NCBI GenBank assembly: GCA_013400115.1
Contig: VXBP01000368.1
Span: forward strand, 4,674 to 68,673
Reading direction: 5' to 3'
Length of the DNA: 64,000 nt
DNA from: Rhinopomastus cyanomelas
Taxonomy: Eukaryota; Chordata; Aves; Bucerotiformes; Rhinopomastidae
Part shown: positions 24,667 through 35,524 of the stretch, one piece after another
Layout of the letters: the number at the start of each line of letters is the position of its first letter
Position numbering within the stretch: position 1 is the first letter of the stretch
Made by a program: the position numbers and the translations under genes
Notes under the pieces: generated by a model
Told to the model about the DNA's origin: nothing
Seen by the model: the letters and a program-made list of their open reading frames with translations, nothing else
Database searches by the model: none

Positions 24667-25011
24667 CTAGACCATGGCACCAAGTGCCACGTCCAATCCT
24701 GCCTTGAACAGCTCCAGAGTTGGCGACTCCACCACCTCCCTGGGCAGGCCATTCCAGTGGCCAATGACTCTCTCAGTGAAGAATTTTCTCCTCACCTCAA
24801 GCCTAAATTTCCCCTGGCGCAGCTTGAGGCTGTGTCCTCTTGTTCTGGTGCTGGCTGCCTGAGAGAAGAGAGCAACCTCCTCCTGGCCACAACCACCCCT
24901 CAGGTAGTTGTAGACAGCAATAAGGTCTCCCCTGAGCCTCCTCTTCTCAAGGCTAAACAATCCCAGCTCCCTCAGCCTCTCCTCATAGGGCTTGTGCTCA
25001 AGGCCCCTCAC
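24667..25011 (-). pseudogene. CR1 ORF2 C-terminal fragment
   Basis: 114 open codons end at the natural ORF2 stop near the 3' UTR. Conserved CR1 C-terminal features are visible: EERLRELGLFSLEKRRLRGD, then YNYLRGG, then SLKLRQGKFRLEVRRKFFTERVIGHWNGLPREVVESPTLELFK in order over residues 11-105. This region follows the RT and is the part most often retained in truncated CR1 copies. The upstream RT is hidden by the gap. Confidence 0.85.
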
Positions 25012-25036
25012 CAGCCTCGTTGCCCTTCTCTGGACA

Positions 25037-25772
25037 NNNNNNNNNNNNNNNNNNNNNNNNNNNNNNNNNNNNNNNNNNNNNNNNNNNNNNNNNNNNNNNN
25101 NNNNNNNNNNNNNNNNNNNNNNNNNNNNNNNNNNNNNNNNNNNNNNNNNNNNNNNNNNNNNNNNNNNNNNNNNNNNNNNNNNNNNNNNNNNNNNNNNNNN
25201 NNNNNNNNNNNNNNNNNNNNNNNNNNNNNNNNNNNNNNNNNNNNNNNNNNNNNNNNNNNNNNNNNNNNNNNNNNNNNNNNNNNNNNNNNNNNNNNNNNNN
25301 NNNNNNNNNNNNNNNNNNNNNNNNNNNNNNNNNNNNNNNNNNNNNNNNNNNNNNNNNNNNNNNNNNNNNNNNNNNNNNNNNNNNNNNNNNNNNNNNNNNN
25401 NNNNNNNNNNNNNNNNNNNNNNNNNNNNNNNNNNNNNNNNNNNNNNNNNNNNNNNNNNNNNNNNNNNNNNNNNNNNNNNNNNNNNNNNNNNNNNNNNNNN
25501 NNNNNNNNNNNNNNNNNNNNNNNNNNNNNNNNNNNNNNNNNNNNNNNNNNNNNNNNNNNNNNNNNNNNNNNNNNNNNNNNNNNNNNNNNNNNNNNNNNNN
25601 NNNNNNNNNNNNNNNNNNNNNNNNNNNNNNNNNNNNNNNNNNNNNNNNNNNNNNNNNNNNNNNNNNNNNNNNNNNNNNNNNNNNNNNNNNNNNNNNNNNN
25701 NNNNNNNNNNNNNNNNNNNNNNNNNNNNNNNNNNNNNNNNNNNNNNNNNNNNNNNNNNNNNNNNNNNNNNNN
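25037..25772. other. Assembly gap (736 N) inside CR1
   Basis: A run of 736 N inside one minus-strand CR1, expected to hide most of the reverse transcriptase. The distance between flanking CR1 landmarks would let someone test the gap size. Confidence 0.99.
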
Positions 25773-26273
25773 AGTGTTCCCCTCCTGGTCCTGTAAGGAG
25801 TGGAGGCTCTTTTTACCCATCTTTTTAGTATTGATAAATTTATAAAATTGCTTTTTATTATCTTTCACAGAGGTGGCCAGCTTAAGTTCTAACTGGGCCT
25901 TTGCCTCTCTAATTTTTCTCCTACATAATTTAGTTACACCCTTGAACATGTCCAGAGAAGCCCTTCCCTCCTTCCAAAGGCGATACATCCTCTTTTTTTC
26001 CCCTAATTCCTTCAGGAGCTGTTTGCTCATCCCGGCTGGTCGCCTTCCCCGCCGGCTCGTCTTTCGGCACATGGGAACCGCCAGTTCTTGTGCCTTCAAC
26101 AGCTCCTGTTTAAAGTAGGTCCAACCATCCTGGACCCCTTTGTTCTTAAGGGCTGCTGCCCAGGGGACTTTGCTAATAAGTTTTTTGAACAATTTGAAGT
26201 TCACCCTCCGGAAGTCCAAGGTGAGGGTTCTGTTATTGTTCCTCCCTATCTCCCTGCATATTGAAAACTCCAC
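25773..26273 (-). pseudogene. CR1 ORF2 fragment, endonuclease-RT linker
   Basis: 167 open codons on the minus strand from M at 26273: TLTLDFRRVNFKLFKKLISK (the 'R.ANF.LFK.L..' part after the endonuclease), VPWAAALKNKGVQDGWTYFK, a basic segment CRKTSRRGRRPAGMSKQLL, then KKRMYRLWKEG and AKAQLELKLATSVKDNKKQFYKFI. This is the linker that precedes the RT in CR1 ORF2. The frame is intact up to the gap. The methionine at 26273 is internal to the ancestral ORF. Confidence 0.85.
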
Positions 26274-26290
26274 TATCTCATGGTCACTAC

Positions 26291-27126
26291 ATTAGTCTTC
26301 ATTAGCTTCATGAAGAGTGACAGCACTTAGGTTTTCTGACCACTCCTTCATCTGTCATGAAAGCACAATTGGCCCCCTTTTCTGAGTTACAACAGTATAT
26401 GCTTCTCAAAACAGTAACTCCAGGACGTTAGTTGTGTTCTACAGTCTCAAGCTATAGGGACAATTAAAATACTTCTCACATTTCTTAAATGTCCAAACTA
26501 ACCCCCTGAATTTTGCAAGTTACCCGCTCTGTTTTCTTTCAAAGCATATGGGGTTTGAATAGAAGTAAATCTTCATGTAGTTCTGCCAGATGCATTTCCC
26601 TCACTTTATCCTCTATGCACCCATCTGGTTTACTCTTGAGATCTTGTAATTTCCTTTTTCTTCATTGCTCATGATTCTCCTGAGCTTCACTTCACGATCA
26701 ACATACTTCTCATGATGCAAGATGCTACTGTATTAAAAAAGGGTATACAATCCCACCTGTTTTTCATGGCAAACAGTGTTAGCTACCACACGGGATGAAC
26801 TAAACTCTCAATGGTCAAGCATATTTAAATAACAATACTGGAAAAAAAAATCATATCCAAGAACGTTACAGGAAAAAAAAAAAAAAAAGAAAACAGTCTC
26901 TCTTTGGGCAATTAGGTCAAATGCAACTACTGGCTTTTCAGGTGATTAAAAAAAATTACAGAAATAGAGAAGAGCATCAATTTTCACTGCTTAAAAAAAA
27001 TTCCAAACCTCAAATAAAGAAAAACAAGAGAAAAAAGCAAAAAAACCCCCATATTTACAATTTAATGCATCAATTTCTAGTGTTTCTGAAATATTCAAAT
27101 AAAAGCTCTCTATGTCTACAAAAGAA
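26291..27126. other. Unique DNA, nothing recognised
   Basis: AT-rich sequence with a 16-bp A run at 26873-26888. Open frame 26921-27160 is lysine-rich low-complexity and overlaps the next CR1, so it is not considered real. Confidence 0.5.
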
Positions 27127-27265
27127 TGACAGAATTATTGAGGCTGGAAAAGACCTCTAACATCATCAAGCCCAGCCTATGACCTAACCTAGACCATGTC
27201 AATCAGTGCCACATCCAAACTGCCCTTAAACACCTCCTGGGATGGGGACTCCACCACCTTCCTGG
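27127..27265 (-). mobile_element. CR1 3'-end fragment abutting a second CR1
   Basis: A minus-strand CR1 tail: GACAGAATTATTGAGGCTGG, AAAAGACCTCTAACATCATC, then the end of ORF2 (GGGGACTCCACCACCTTCCTGG). It stops exactly where another CR1 3' end begins (27266), so the second element may have inserted here or this one was truncated at that point. No continuation is seen beyond the second element. Confidence 0.85.
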
Positions 27266-28690
27266 AGAATCATCAAGATTGGAAAAGACCTTCAAGACCA
27301 TCAAGTCCAACTATCTGCCCTACAATCTCTAACCACTAAACCATCTCCCAAACCACCATGTCTACCTTTTCTTTGAACACCTCTAGTGACAGTGCCTCCA
27401 TCACCTCCCTGAGCAGCCTGTTCGAATGCCTCTCAAGTCTTGCTGTGAAGAATTTTTTCCTAATGTCCAATCTCAACCTCTCCAGGCACAATGTGACCAC
27501 TTTTCCTATCACCACTGACCTTCTTGTCCATCTGAGCATACTTCTAACTCCGATTTAGTCAACTATCGACCTATACCCCCAAGTCCTTCTCTGACTTGAG
27601 GCTTTCCAATCATACATCTCCAAGTCTGTAGACTGGCATGGGATTGTTACGACCCACGTGCAGGATCTGGCACTTGGTCTCAATGAACTTCATGCAATTA
27701 ATCTTGGCCTATTGATAGATCTTGTCCAGATCTTGCTGTAAAGCTTCCCTACCCTCTACCAGATTGACACACCCACAAAACTTGGTGTAATCTGTAGATT
27801 TACTTATTCTCATTCGCCTTATCCAGGTAATTAATAAGGATATTAAAGAGAACAGGCCCCAGTACCGAACCCTGGGGAACACCACTTATGACTGCACGTC
27901 AGTCAGATTTAACTCTGTTCACTACTGCCCTTTCAGCTTGGTCATTCAGTATTTTATCCAGTGCAGAGTGTGTTAACCCAAAACTTGCACCATTGTTTCT
28001 GAAGGAGAATGCTGTGTGAGACACTATCAAAGGCTTTACTAAAGTCCAGTTAGCCAATGTCCACAGGTCTTCCTTCAACCTCCTATCAGCCTTTCCGTGG
28101 TCACAAAGAGTAAGTCTAGTAGGGTACCTTGCCTGGTTGGTTCACTCATCAGCTGTGTCAGAAAGTTATCTTCGGCACATTCCAGGAAAGCCTAGGACTG
28201 TTGCCTCTCTGGTGGACTGTAGTTTCTGCAGACATCAGGGAAGTTGAAGTGTCCCTCACAAGAATATGGACAAACAACTACAGAAGTTCTCCCAGGTATT
28301 TACAGAAAAAGTTCATCCATCTCACTGCCCTGGTTGGGAGGTCTATAGCAGAATCCCACAGCAATATCAGCCTTGTTGGCCTTGCTGATCCAAATACATG
28401 CTACCTTATCATCATTATAGTCTGGTTCTAGACATTCATAACAATTCCTAATACACAGGACCATCCCACCACCTCTGCTTCCTTGTCTTTCTTTCCTGAA
28501 GAGCTCATAGCCATCAACTGTGGCACTCCAATTGTGTGTGCTATCCCTCCACATTTCTGAGATAGCCATTATATCATAGTAGTTCTGTTGCATCACAACA
28601 AACGAGCTCCTCTTGTTTGTTGCCCGTGCTGCATGAGTTGCTATAGATGCACTTCACGTTAATAATCTTAGCACCTTTTTGTGGGCATGG
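27266..28690 (-). mobile_element. CR1 LINE with internal deletion (endonuclease joined to RT)
   Basis: This older minus-strand CR1 has its 3' end at 27266 (AGAATCATCAAGATTGGAAA). Leftward translation recovers, from 28690 downwards, the start of the endonuclease domain (KCIYSNSCSTGNKQEEL), its body (28300-28596), then near 28075 an abrupt switch to the RT segment LDFSKAFDSVSHSI, followed by palm and C-terminal regions with many stops. In intact CR1 the endonuclease and this RT motif are separated by the linker and RT fingers, so a block is missing. Confidence 0.88.
28085..28690 (-). pseudogene. CR1 ORF2 endonuclease-domain remnant
   Basis: This is the apurinic/exonuclease-endonuclease-phosphatase type domain that nicks target DNA in CR1 retrotransposition. 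Visible parts are KCIYSNSCSTGNKQEEL (N-terminal strand), MAISEMWRD (holding the catalytic-type Glu), DGYELFRKER, GSRGGGMVLCIRN and YRPPNQ, followed after a frame break by GHFNFPDVC and LLDLLF. The family motif at the last position is GDFN. The codon at about 28249-28251 here gives His instead of the catalytic Asp. With stops and frame changes it is inactive. Confidence 0.85.
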
Positions 28691-30775
28691 CCACATGAGA
28701 CAACTCGCTGATAATATGGCTTCAAAGACGCTTTTTTTTAATCTTACGTTTCTGGTAACTGAGGAGCAATTTCTGCAATGCACAACCACGCTATTACTTA
28801 AACACCTAGCCTGAAACTTAGACATACAAAGCTTAGACACACCACTTTGGGAGGGTTATTAAGGCACAGCATGTGCAAAGTTTATAAAAACGAATGTTTT
28901 CACTCTTTATCTTACCACAGTTCTGATTTTTTCTACTAAATGAAATTTAAGGTTGAGTAGATTTCCAAATTAATCTATTAACATTCAATTCCAGTGGCTA
29001 AAACAAACTTGTCTGAAGATACGGTTGGCCAGGCTCACTCCCTGCTACACTTGGGAGTGTTTTCACAGAAGCAGGGTTACTAGTGGAAGTTAAATTAAGC
29101 TTGGATACCCTGTAAGTTTGTCTGGCATTACGGCAATGTCTTCTCTGTTGTGCTCAGGGTCTCACCTCCCATGACAAAATACAGAGGTACTTTTTTTTAT
29201 CTTCTTCCTCTTTGGACAACATTTCATAATTGCAAATGCAGTACTGAGACATCACAGCCTGCCCCAACTAAGTCCAATTCTTAATACAGAGGTGCAGATC
29301 TTGATGCTACAAGAAAAATCATATTTGCTTGAGGGAGGGGAGGAACATACACAGATCGTATTTATATTCACAGCTTGGAGTAAAACATACACCTTTTTTA
29401 GTGTTTTTCAGAACTGTCTTGTTTTTAAATACTTCCCTCCATGCCCTTCAAGCACAAAAAACCCAAAAACCTTAGCCTTGTCAGACTGTGTTTGCACCTC
29501 TCTGATGGTATCACAGTGAAAACAGATCTTTTTCAAATAACAACTTTGGTTACTAAAAATACAAACACTTGCATGACTTCTTTATAATACAGAAAGTTCA
29601 AACTGTTAATGTTTTTGTGTAAATTAAGCAACCATTTATTTGTTTCTTCTACGACCACAATCTGTTACTAATATCATCAGGTTAAGTTGCAACACATTTC
29701 CTACATAAAAAATTACAAAACCATAAAAACATTAATTACATCCAGTGAAGAAATTACAGTAAGGTGGATCAGAGCCAGACAGAGAATAATTAGAAGTATT
29801 ATTTCCAGTGTTAGGAAACAATAGCAGGACTCATTAGAAAGGACAAAACAGCCATTTGGTTGTTTTCTTTTACAGAATCAATAATGTATATGGAAAGAAA
29901 TGGTATTTTCACTTCCCTAAAAATGCTACTGCTTTTCCCTTTAAATAATATTCAGTCCTAACAAAGTCTGAGTCGTCTTACTCAGCCCAACTCCTAATAT
30001 TGCCAGTTTATTTTGCATAATGACTGAAATGGCTGTTTCCCAGATGGACCTACGTTTTCCAGAGTGTTCTTCACTGCTGCTTAGCATCATATGTTGTCAA
30101 TGGTATCAGGCCACAAAACATCACAATGAAGACAGTAGGAAGTCACTCACAGCCATCTGTGATCAGCAACTTTTCACTCCATCCTTGCCTGTGACAGAGT
30201 AAAATCATATTGTACAACATACAGCTGACCTCCTTAAATCACTGCAGTGAAAACCAAATGAGAGAACAACAATCCAGTTAATGTATAACTGAGTCTAGAA
30301 AACCTAACCGACAGGAAGGTCACCTACCACTGCTCAGGTGTAGAACTTGCTATGTTCTGAGCAGAACTCTAAATCCTCTCCCAGAACCCAAACACCAGCA
30401 AAACCTGCTTGGAGGAATTATTTACCAACCTGCTGCTCTGTGCTCTGTCACCACAACAGCTACACTCCTCTGCTCCTGCAAAACTGACAGACAACAAAAA
30501 GCACTGAAATGAAACTTTCATGTTGCTTTGACAAAAGACAGCAGCAATCATTCCTAGAAGAACAATGGATCTTAACCAATTCAGAACGGGAGACTCAACC
30601 CTCCAATTTAGCTTTTACCTCAAGTATGTAATATTTTCAACTATGAACTAATCAAGCTAAAAAGGCAGAGGAAAAAAGATTGTCATTTCTATTTTTAAAT
30701 ACAAAGGAGACAGTCAGGAACTATCAAGATGAAGGCTAGCAAGACTGACATAGGTAAGATTTATGTCTAACAGGC
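28691..30775. other. Unique AT-rich DNA, nothing recognised
   Basis: No domain-bearing ORF or repeat is supported. Open frames at 29292-29519 and 30020-30202 have no known motif. Confidence 0.55.
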
Positions 30776-31840
30776 ACAGAATCACAGAACCACAAAATGG
30801 TTTGAGTTGGAAGGAACATCTAGACATTATAAAGTCCACCACCCCTGCCAAAGCAGGACTGCCTAAAGCACACTGCACAGGACTGCATCCAAGTGGCATT
30901 TGAATATCTCCAAAACCTCTCAGAGAAGCCTGTTCCAGGACTTTGTGACTCACTATGTGAAGAATTTTTTCTTTACTTTAAAACAAAATTTCTTGTGTTT
31001 CAGCTTCTGCTCCTTGTCCTGTCACTGGTCACAACTGAAAACACTTAGGCACCCTACAACCATCCTTCAGATATTTGGAGGCATGAGTCAGCTCTCCTCT
31101 CATTCTCCTCAAGGCTGAACAGCCACAGCTCTCTCAACATTTCCCCACTGGACTCTTTCCAGTAGTTCCCCATCTCTCTTGAACTGGGTAGCCCAGGACT
31201 CTATACAGGACTCTAGATGTGGCCTCATCAGGGCAGAGTAGAAGTGGGGGATGACCTCTCTACACCTACTGGCAACACACTTCTTAAGGCACCCCAAAGT
31301 ACCATTTGCCTTCTTGGCAACAAGGGCACAGTGTGGGCTCAAGGTCAGCGCACTGTCTAGCAGGATTCCAAGATCCTTCTCTTCAAGGCTGCTCTCCAAC
31401 ACGTCATCCCCAGGTCACACTTGCTCCTGTTGAGCCTCATAGGTGCCTCTTTGCTCAGCTCTCCAGACTGTCCAGGTCACAATGGATGGCAGCACAATCT
31501 CCAGTGTGCCAGCCACTCCTCCCAGCTTTGTATCATCAGCAAACTTGCTGAGGATACTCTCTGTCCCCTAACATATCCATCAGGCCCTTGATGGATATGT
31601 TAAACAAGACAGGACCCGGTACTAATCCCTGGGGAACACCTCTGGTCACAGGTCTGCAACTCAACCCTGAACCGTTGATAACAATTCTCTGAGCTCTATC
31701 AGAAAACCAGCTCTTGACCCATCTCACCATCCACTCATCCAACCCTCACTGCATGACTTCCCTAATGAGGATGTTATGCAAGACAATGCAAATGTCTTAC
31801 TGAAGTCAAAGTAGACAGCTTCCACTACTCTCCCCTCCAA
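30776..31840 (-). mobile_element. Older CR1 LINE copy A (3' end to RT)
   Basis: A minus-strand CR1 begins with ACAGAATCACAGAACC at its 3' terminus, then ORF2 C-terminal region (31109-31402 encodes EEKDLGILLDSALTLSPHCALVAKKANGTLG.. and the following CASRCREVIPHFYSALMRPH), the RT palm (31536-31742, GVPQGLVPGPVLFNISIKG) and the RT thumb-side motif. At about 31840 the RT sequence restarts, showing a second copy. Multiple stops and indels mark it as old. Confidence 0.88.
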
Positions 31841-32545
31841 TTCGACCTTGAATCATTTATAATAACTCTGAGGTCTGTCACACAACCAGCTCTCGACCCA
31901 CCTCACCAACCACTCATCCAACAGTAACTGTATGATTTCCCTAATAAGGATGTTACAGGAGACATTGTGGAAGGCCTTTATGAAGTTTAAATAAACATCC
32001 ATTGCTGTCCCCTCATCTACCTAGCCAGATACATCATAAAAAGCTATTGGATAGTCAAGTGTTATTTCGCCTTGACGAATCCAACCTGTCTACTCCTAAT
32101 CACTTTCTTCTCTTCCAGATGGTTGAAGACAGCATATAGAAGAATTTGTTCCACCATTTCTGCAGGTACAGAGGTGAGACTAACCAATCTGTAGTTTCCA
32201 AAGCCATCTTTATTGCCCTTCTTGAAGACTAGACTGAAGTAGTGTTCGAATGTTGACCAGCTCTCATGAACACCCTTGTCCTCTAGAGCCCTGATCCATG
32301 GTATTCTCTTAAGCAGATCTTTCAAGAGGCCAAATTTAGCTCTTCTGAAGTTCAGAGTTGAAATCCTGCCTATTTTCTTCCTCACAGGATACTGAACTCC
32401 ATCATTTCACGGTTGCTGCAGCCAAAGTTAACCCCAACCTTCACACTGTCAACAAGTTCCTTATTTGCCCAGCGGTGGTACCTCTCCTTGTAGGTTTTTT
32501 CCACCAACTGCATTAAAAAGGAACCTCCTGGATTGAGTTTTGTTC
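31840..32545 (-). mobile_element. Older CR1 LINE copy B (RT to linker)
   Basis: This continues on the minus strand from a repeated RT block (31854-32010 is homologous to 31675-31830 but clearly diverged) into the RT fingers (32062-32385: SLVFKKGNKDGFGNYRLVSLTSVPAEMVEQ) and then directly into the start of the linker (STLNFRRAKFGLLKDLLKRI..GVHESWSTFEHYF). The stretch that should separate linker start and KKG is missing (join near 32238). Further upstream (32400-32545) is a decayed end of the endonuclease. The 5' limit is approximate. Confidence 0.82.
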
Positions 32546-33679
32546 AGCAGATTTGCAGACTGTGTTTCCATGCAAGGAAAACAGGCCTGAGTCCTGCATT
32601 TCATGAAGGTATTGTGGAATCCCGTGGCTGTTCTGTTAGTGGAATATTATTGGAAGTTTTGTAATTTTTTAAATTCTTTTTCATCATAAAGAGGAAAATG
32701 TAGTATTTCACACAAACGTTTAAAAAATCCTCTGCCTCTTTCTCACAAGTAGAGCTCTATGTAGTTCTCAGTCTATATATTAACTTTTAGAATTCTAAGA
32801 TGATGTATGACCAGGACTCTCAATTACTTGCCAAATACTTTTTTAAAAAGTAGGCCTAGACAGTCTTATAAATAGAGACCTTATAAAAAGGTCTAGACAA
32901 GCTTAAAACCTCGAGGTGTTACTAATAGCTTCTTTTATTTTTTACACTGAAGAATCTCATTTTCTTCATCTGGCACGTTCATCAAGTCACATTGTGTTTT
33001 AACGATCAGCTTTTTACCCCAGAAAAAAGGCTGGGTTAGATACGATCATATCCAGAAGCAGATAGCCCAGGATAATCTCCTATATTGCAGAGGCAACTAG
33101 AACTTCACATCACTAAAATTATTGTCTTAAAAACAGGTACTTCAGTAAGACCCCAAATTGCAAACTCTATGGACGCTTGTAGCTAAGACAGAAAAAGCCA
33201 CATTGAATGCAAACCAACAAAGGCTTTAGTAAGAAGAAGTGATACTACAATGCGGAAGGTAAGTATTGGGCTAGAATGAAACTAAGAATGTATTCTTTAC
33301 AAAGCATTCTGAGAACTGACCTTATACGAAAAATAAACCAAAAAAATGGATCATATCCATCGCTCTTGATGCAAGAAAAAGAATGGTAAAACATTACAAC
33401 TATTATCAATACAGACGAAAATCAGACCACCACGCTGGAAGAATTGAATAGCCTTCACGGAGCAAAGACATAGTAATGAGAAAAAGCAATAGCAAAAAGT
33501 CAAGGTCAAGCACTCTGGGAACAGGAAGAATTTCTACTGTAAACTGGAGAATCATCAGTTGGAAATTAACAAAGGAGGTGAATGACTTGGATGTATTAAT
33601 CAATCAGGATGAATACAAACTGTCATCTGAGAAAAAGGAAATTTCAGTAGAGATGGGGGACGTATGAAAGCCATTTTAC
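32546..33679. other. Unique DNA, nothing firmly recognised
   Basis: No supported gene. An ORF at 33476-33667 (plus) overlaps one at 33406-33603 (minus), and neither has a domain. Confidence 0.5.
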
Positions 33680-33870
33680 AATTCCATTAATGTCTGGTCA
33701 CCTGTCTCAAAAAAACCAACATGATTTAAGCTGCACCACGTGCAGAGAAAAGCTGTAAGAATAACCATGGGAGCAAGAAGAGGATAGCACAAAAAGCATA
33801 CTAACGAATCTGGCTTAGTCAGCCAAGAAAAATGGAAGCTGGGAGGTAATAAATAAAAAACCAATCAGGT
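33680..33870 (+). mobile_element. Possible ancient CR1/L3-like LINE remnant
   Basis: GGTCACCTGTCTCAAAAAAA, then GTGCAGAGAAAAGCTGTAAGAATAACC, then CTGGCTTAGTCAGCCAAGAA and ATGGAAGCTGGGAGG follow in the order of the ancient amniote CR1 C-terminal region ('ggtcacc.. gtgcagagaa.. gcttgttcagcc.. aaggctgagagg'). It is highly diverged, much older than the other CR1 copies. Confidence 0.38.
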
Positions 33871-35090
33871 CTGTAAGGAAAGGAGAAAAACTCTAGAGCT
33901 ATAGACAGCACAGGCACTCAAGAAGAGGATATTAACAAGAACTGGGACCTGGAAGTCTTTGTCATCAGATGGACAATATCTGGACAGTTTTTTAAAGCAG
34001 TAATACTGCCAAGGAACATCAGAGGAGCAAGAGGCATTTTCATATGCTTATACTCAACACTACTGTTGCTGAAGGCCAATATACTGCAGCAGTCCCCTTT
34101 CCTACCAGCATGTGCCTTAACAACATTCAAGCTCATACATCACTGTTTTGACCGTTACTCCTTCCACATTTTCACTTTTCATACCCGCATTGAGTACAGA
34201 AGCAACAGACCACTGCACACAACTCACTATAAACCTTCCTAACTCTGAGGTATTCCTCTGGCTAAGGAATGTAGCCCATTGGCTAAAACAGTAACATTTC
34301 CTGCCTGCATCTAAAGGTGTAGAAGCAGTTTTGTCAGGCTTCCACTTCAAAAACATGCAGAGCAGTTTTATGCCTGCAGTACTCTCCAATACAACGCCAC
34401 CAGACAGAAACTTTCTAGATCAAAGTGTCCTGCATAATTAACCAGTCTGTCAATTCTAGCTTTTCATCCCCATACTTATATTGCAATCCCACAGAAAACT
34501 GCTAATAAACTAACATGTGCTCCATGCTACACTGTAGAACAAGCAAAATCAACTAGTCAGTCTCTCTAACCACAGCATTTAACATCAGCAAGCTCCTGGC
34601 ACTATGGCCAATTAACATACAGATCTTAATCTGTTTAATACCCTTAAATACAAACACAAATATCTATCATTATCAGTAATAAACTTTTGTATTTAAACAC
34701 TAAAAAGCTAATGCTTTTTAAAGTTACACTTTGAATATAAATTTAAAAACCTGAAAAGAGTGAGTTGTCTTCAATTGGCTTAGTAGCTTTTATCCACGAA
34801 TCACTCAGCTAAGATCATGCACCTGAACAATTACAGACCAGAATATGGCTTGATATGTGCTGTTACAACCCACGTCATACTTAAATCTTCCCAAATCTAC
34901 TCTGTGTTACTATGTCTGCAATATTTAAATTAATATGTAGTTAGCAGTCTAGCAGGGCAGCTATTAGTTTCAAACTCAAAGTACCTCACGTTTTCACAAG
35001 ATATAAATAAGTATTCTTTCACAAATTTCTGGAATACTGCAATATCAAAGTACTTTTTTTTTAAAAAAGCCACAAACCCCTGAAGAACAG
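33871..35090. other. Unique DNA, nothing recognised
   Basis: No domain-bearing ORF. 34117-34389 (minus, 90 codons) has no recognised motif. Confidence 0.5.
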
Positions 35091-35095
35091 CTGAG

Positions 35096-35524
35096 GGCTG
35101 TGCTGCCATCCAGAGAGACCTGGACAGACTGGAGGGCTGGGCACAGAGCAACCAGATGAAGTTCAACAAGGACAAGTGCAGAGTCCTGCATCTGGGGAGG
35201 AATGACAAACTCCACCAGTACAGGCTGGGAGGTGATCTACTGGAAAGCAGTCCTGTGGAAAGGGACCTGGGGGTCCTGGTGGACAACAGGTTAACCATGG
35301 CACAGCAATGTGCCCTGGTNTTCTTTACTGTGAGGGTCATGGAGCACTGGAACAGACTCCCCAGGGAGGTCGTGGAGTCTCCTTCTCTGGGGACTTTCAA
35401 GGCCCGCCTGGATGCGTTCTTCTGTGATCTGTGTTAGATAGTTTTGTCCTGCTGCAGCAGGGGGGTTGGACTCGATGATGTCTTTGGGTCCCTTCCAACC
35501 CCTAACATCCTATGATCCTATGAA
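35096..35524 (+). mobile_element. CR1 LINE fragment with a join at a single n
   Basis: A plus-strand CR1 starts in late RT (GCCATCCAGAGAGACCTGGA), reads QMKFNKDKCRVLHLGRNDKL (35153 on) and VERDLGVLVDNRLTMAQQCAL up to the n at 35320. It then resumes at FFTVRVMEHWNRLPREVVES, ends ORF2, and finishes with GGTTGGACTCGATGATGTCT and the tail repeat ATCCTATGATCCTATG. In other copies about 250 bp lie between these two parts, so the n marks either a deletion or an under-sized assembly gap. Both flanks are little diverged, so the copy is young. Confidence 0.93.
35320..35320. other. Ambiguous base marking an unresolved CR1 join
   Basis: A single n placed exactly where CR1 sequence skips about 250 bp of expected ORF2. 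Confidence 0.95.

Larger units (their letters stand above)
24571..26290 (-). mobile_element. Long CR1 LINE copy interrupted by an assembly gap
   Basis: This minus-strand CR1 is the longest in the window (about 1.7 kb including the gap). The 3' terminus at 24571-24606 has about four units of an 8-bp tail repeat (CACAGTAT; ATACTGTG on the element's sense strand). 24607-25036 covers the 3' UTR and ORF2 C-terminal region: MRGLEHKPYEERLRELGLFS.. is open for 114 codons (24667-25011). After the gap, 25773-26273 encodes the endonuclease-to-RT linker. The element's 5' end is near 26290, so it lacks the endonuclease and ORF1. It is a separate subfamily from the 1-1375/52959/57475 copies, judged by its different tail and protein. 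Open frames on both sides of the gap suggest it is young. Confidence 0.93.

Noticed and set aside
24757..25845. Very long open frames spanning the N gap
   Set aside because: Their length comes from the N run being read as open. Only the flanking CR1 minus-strand segments are meaningful.
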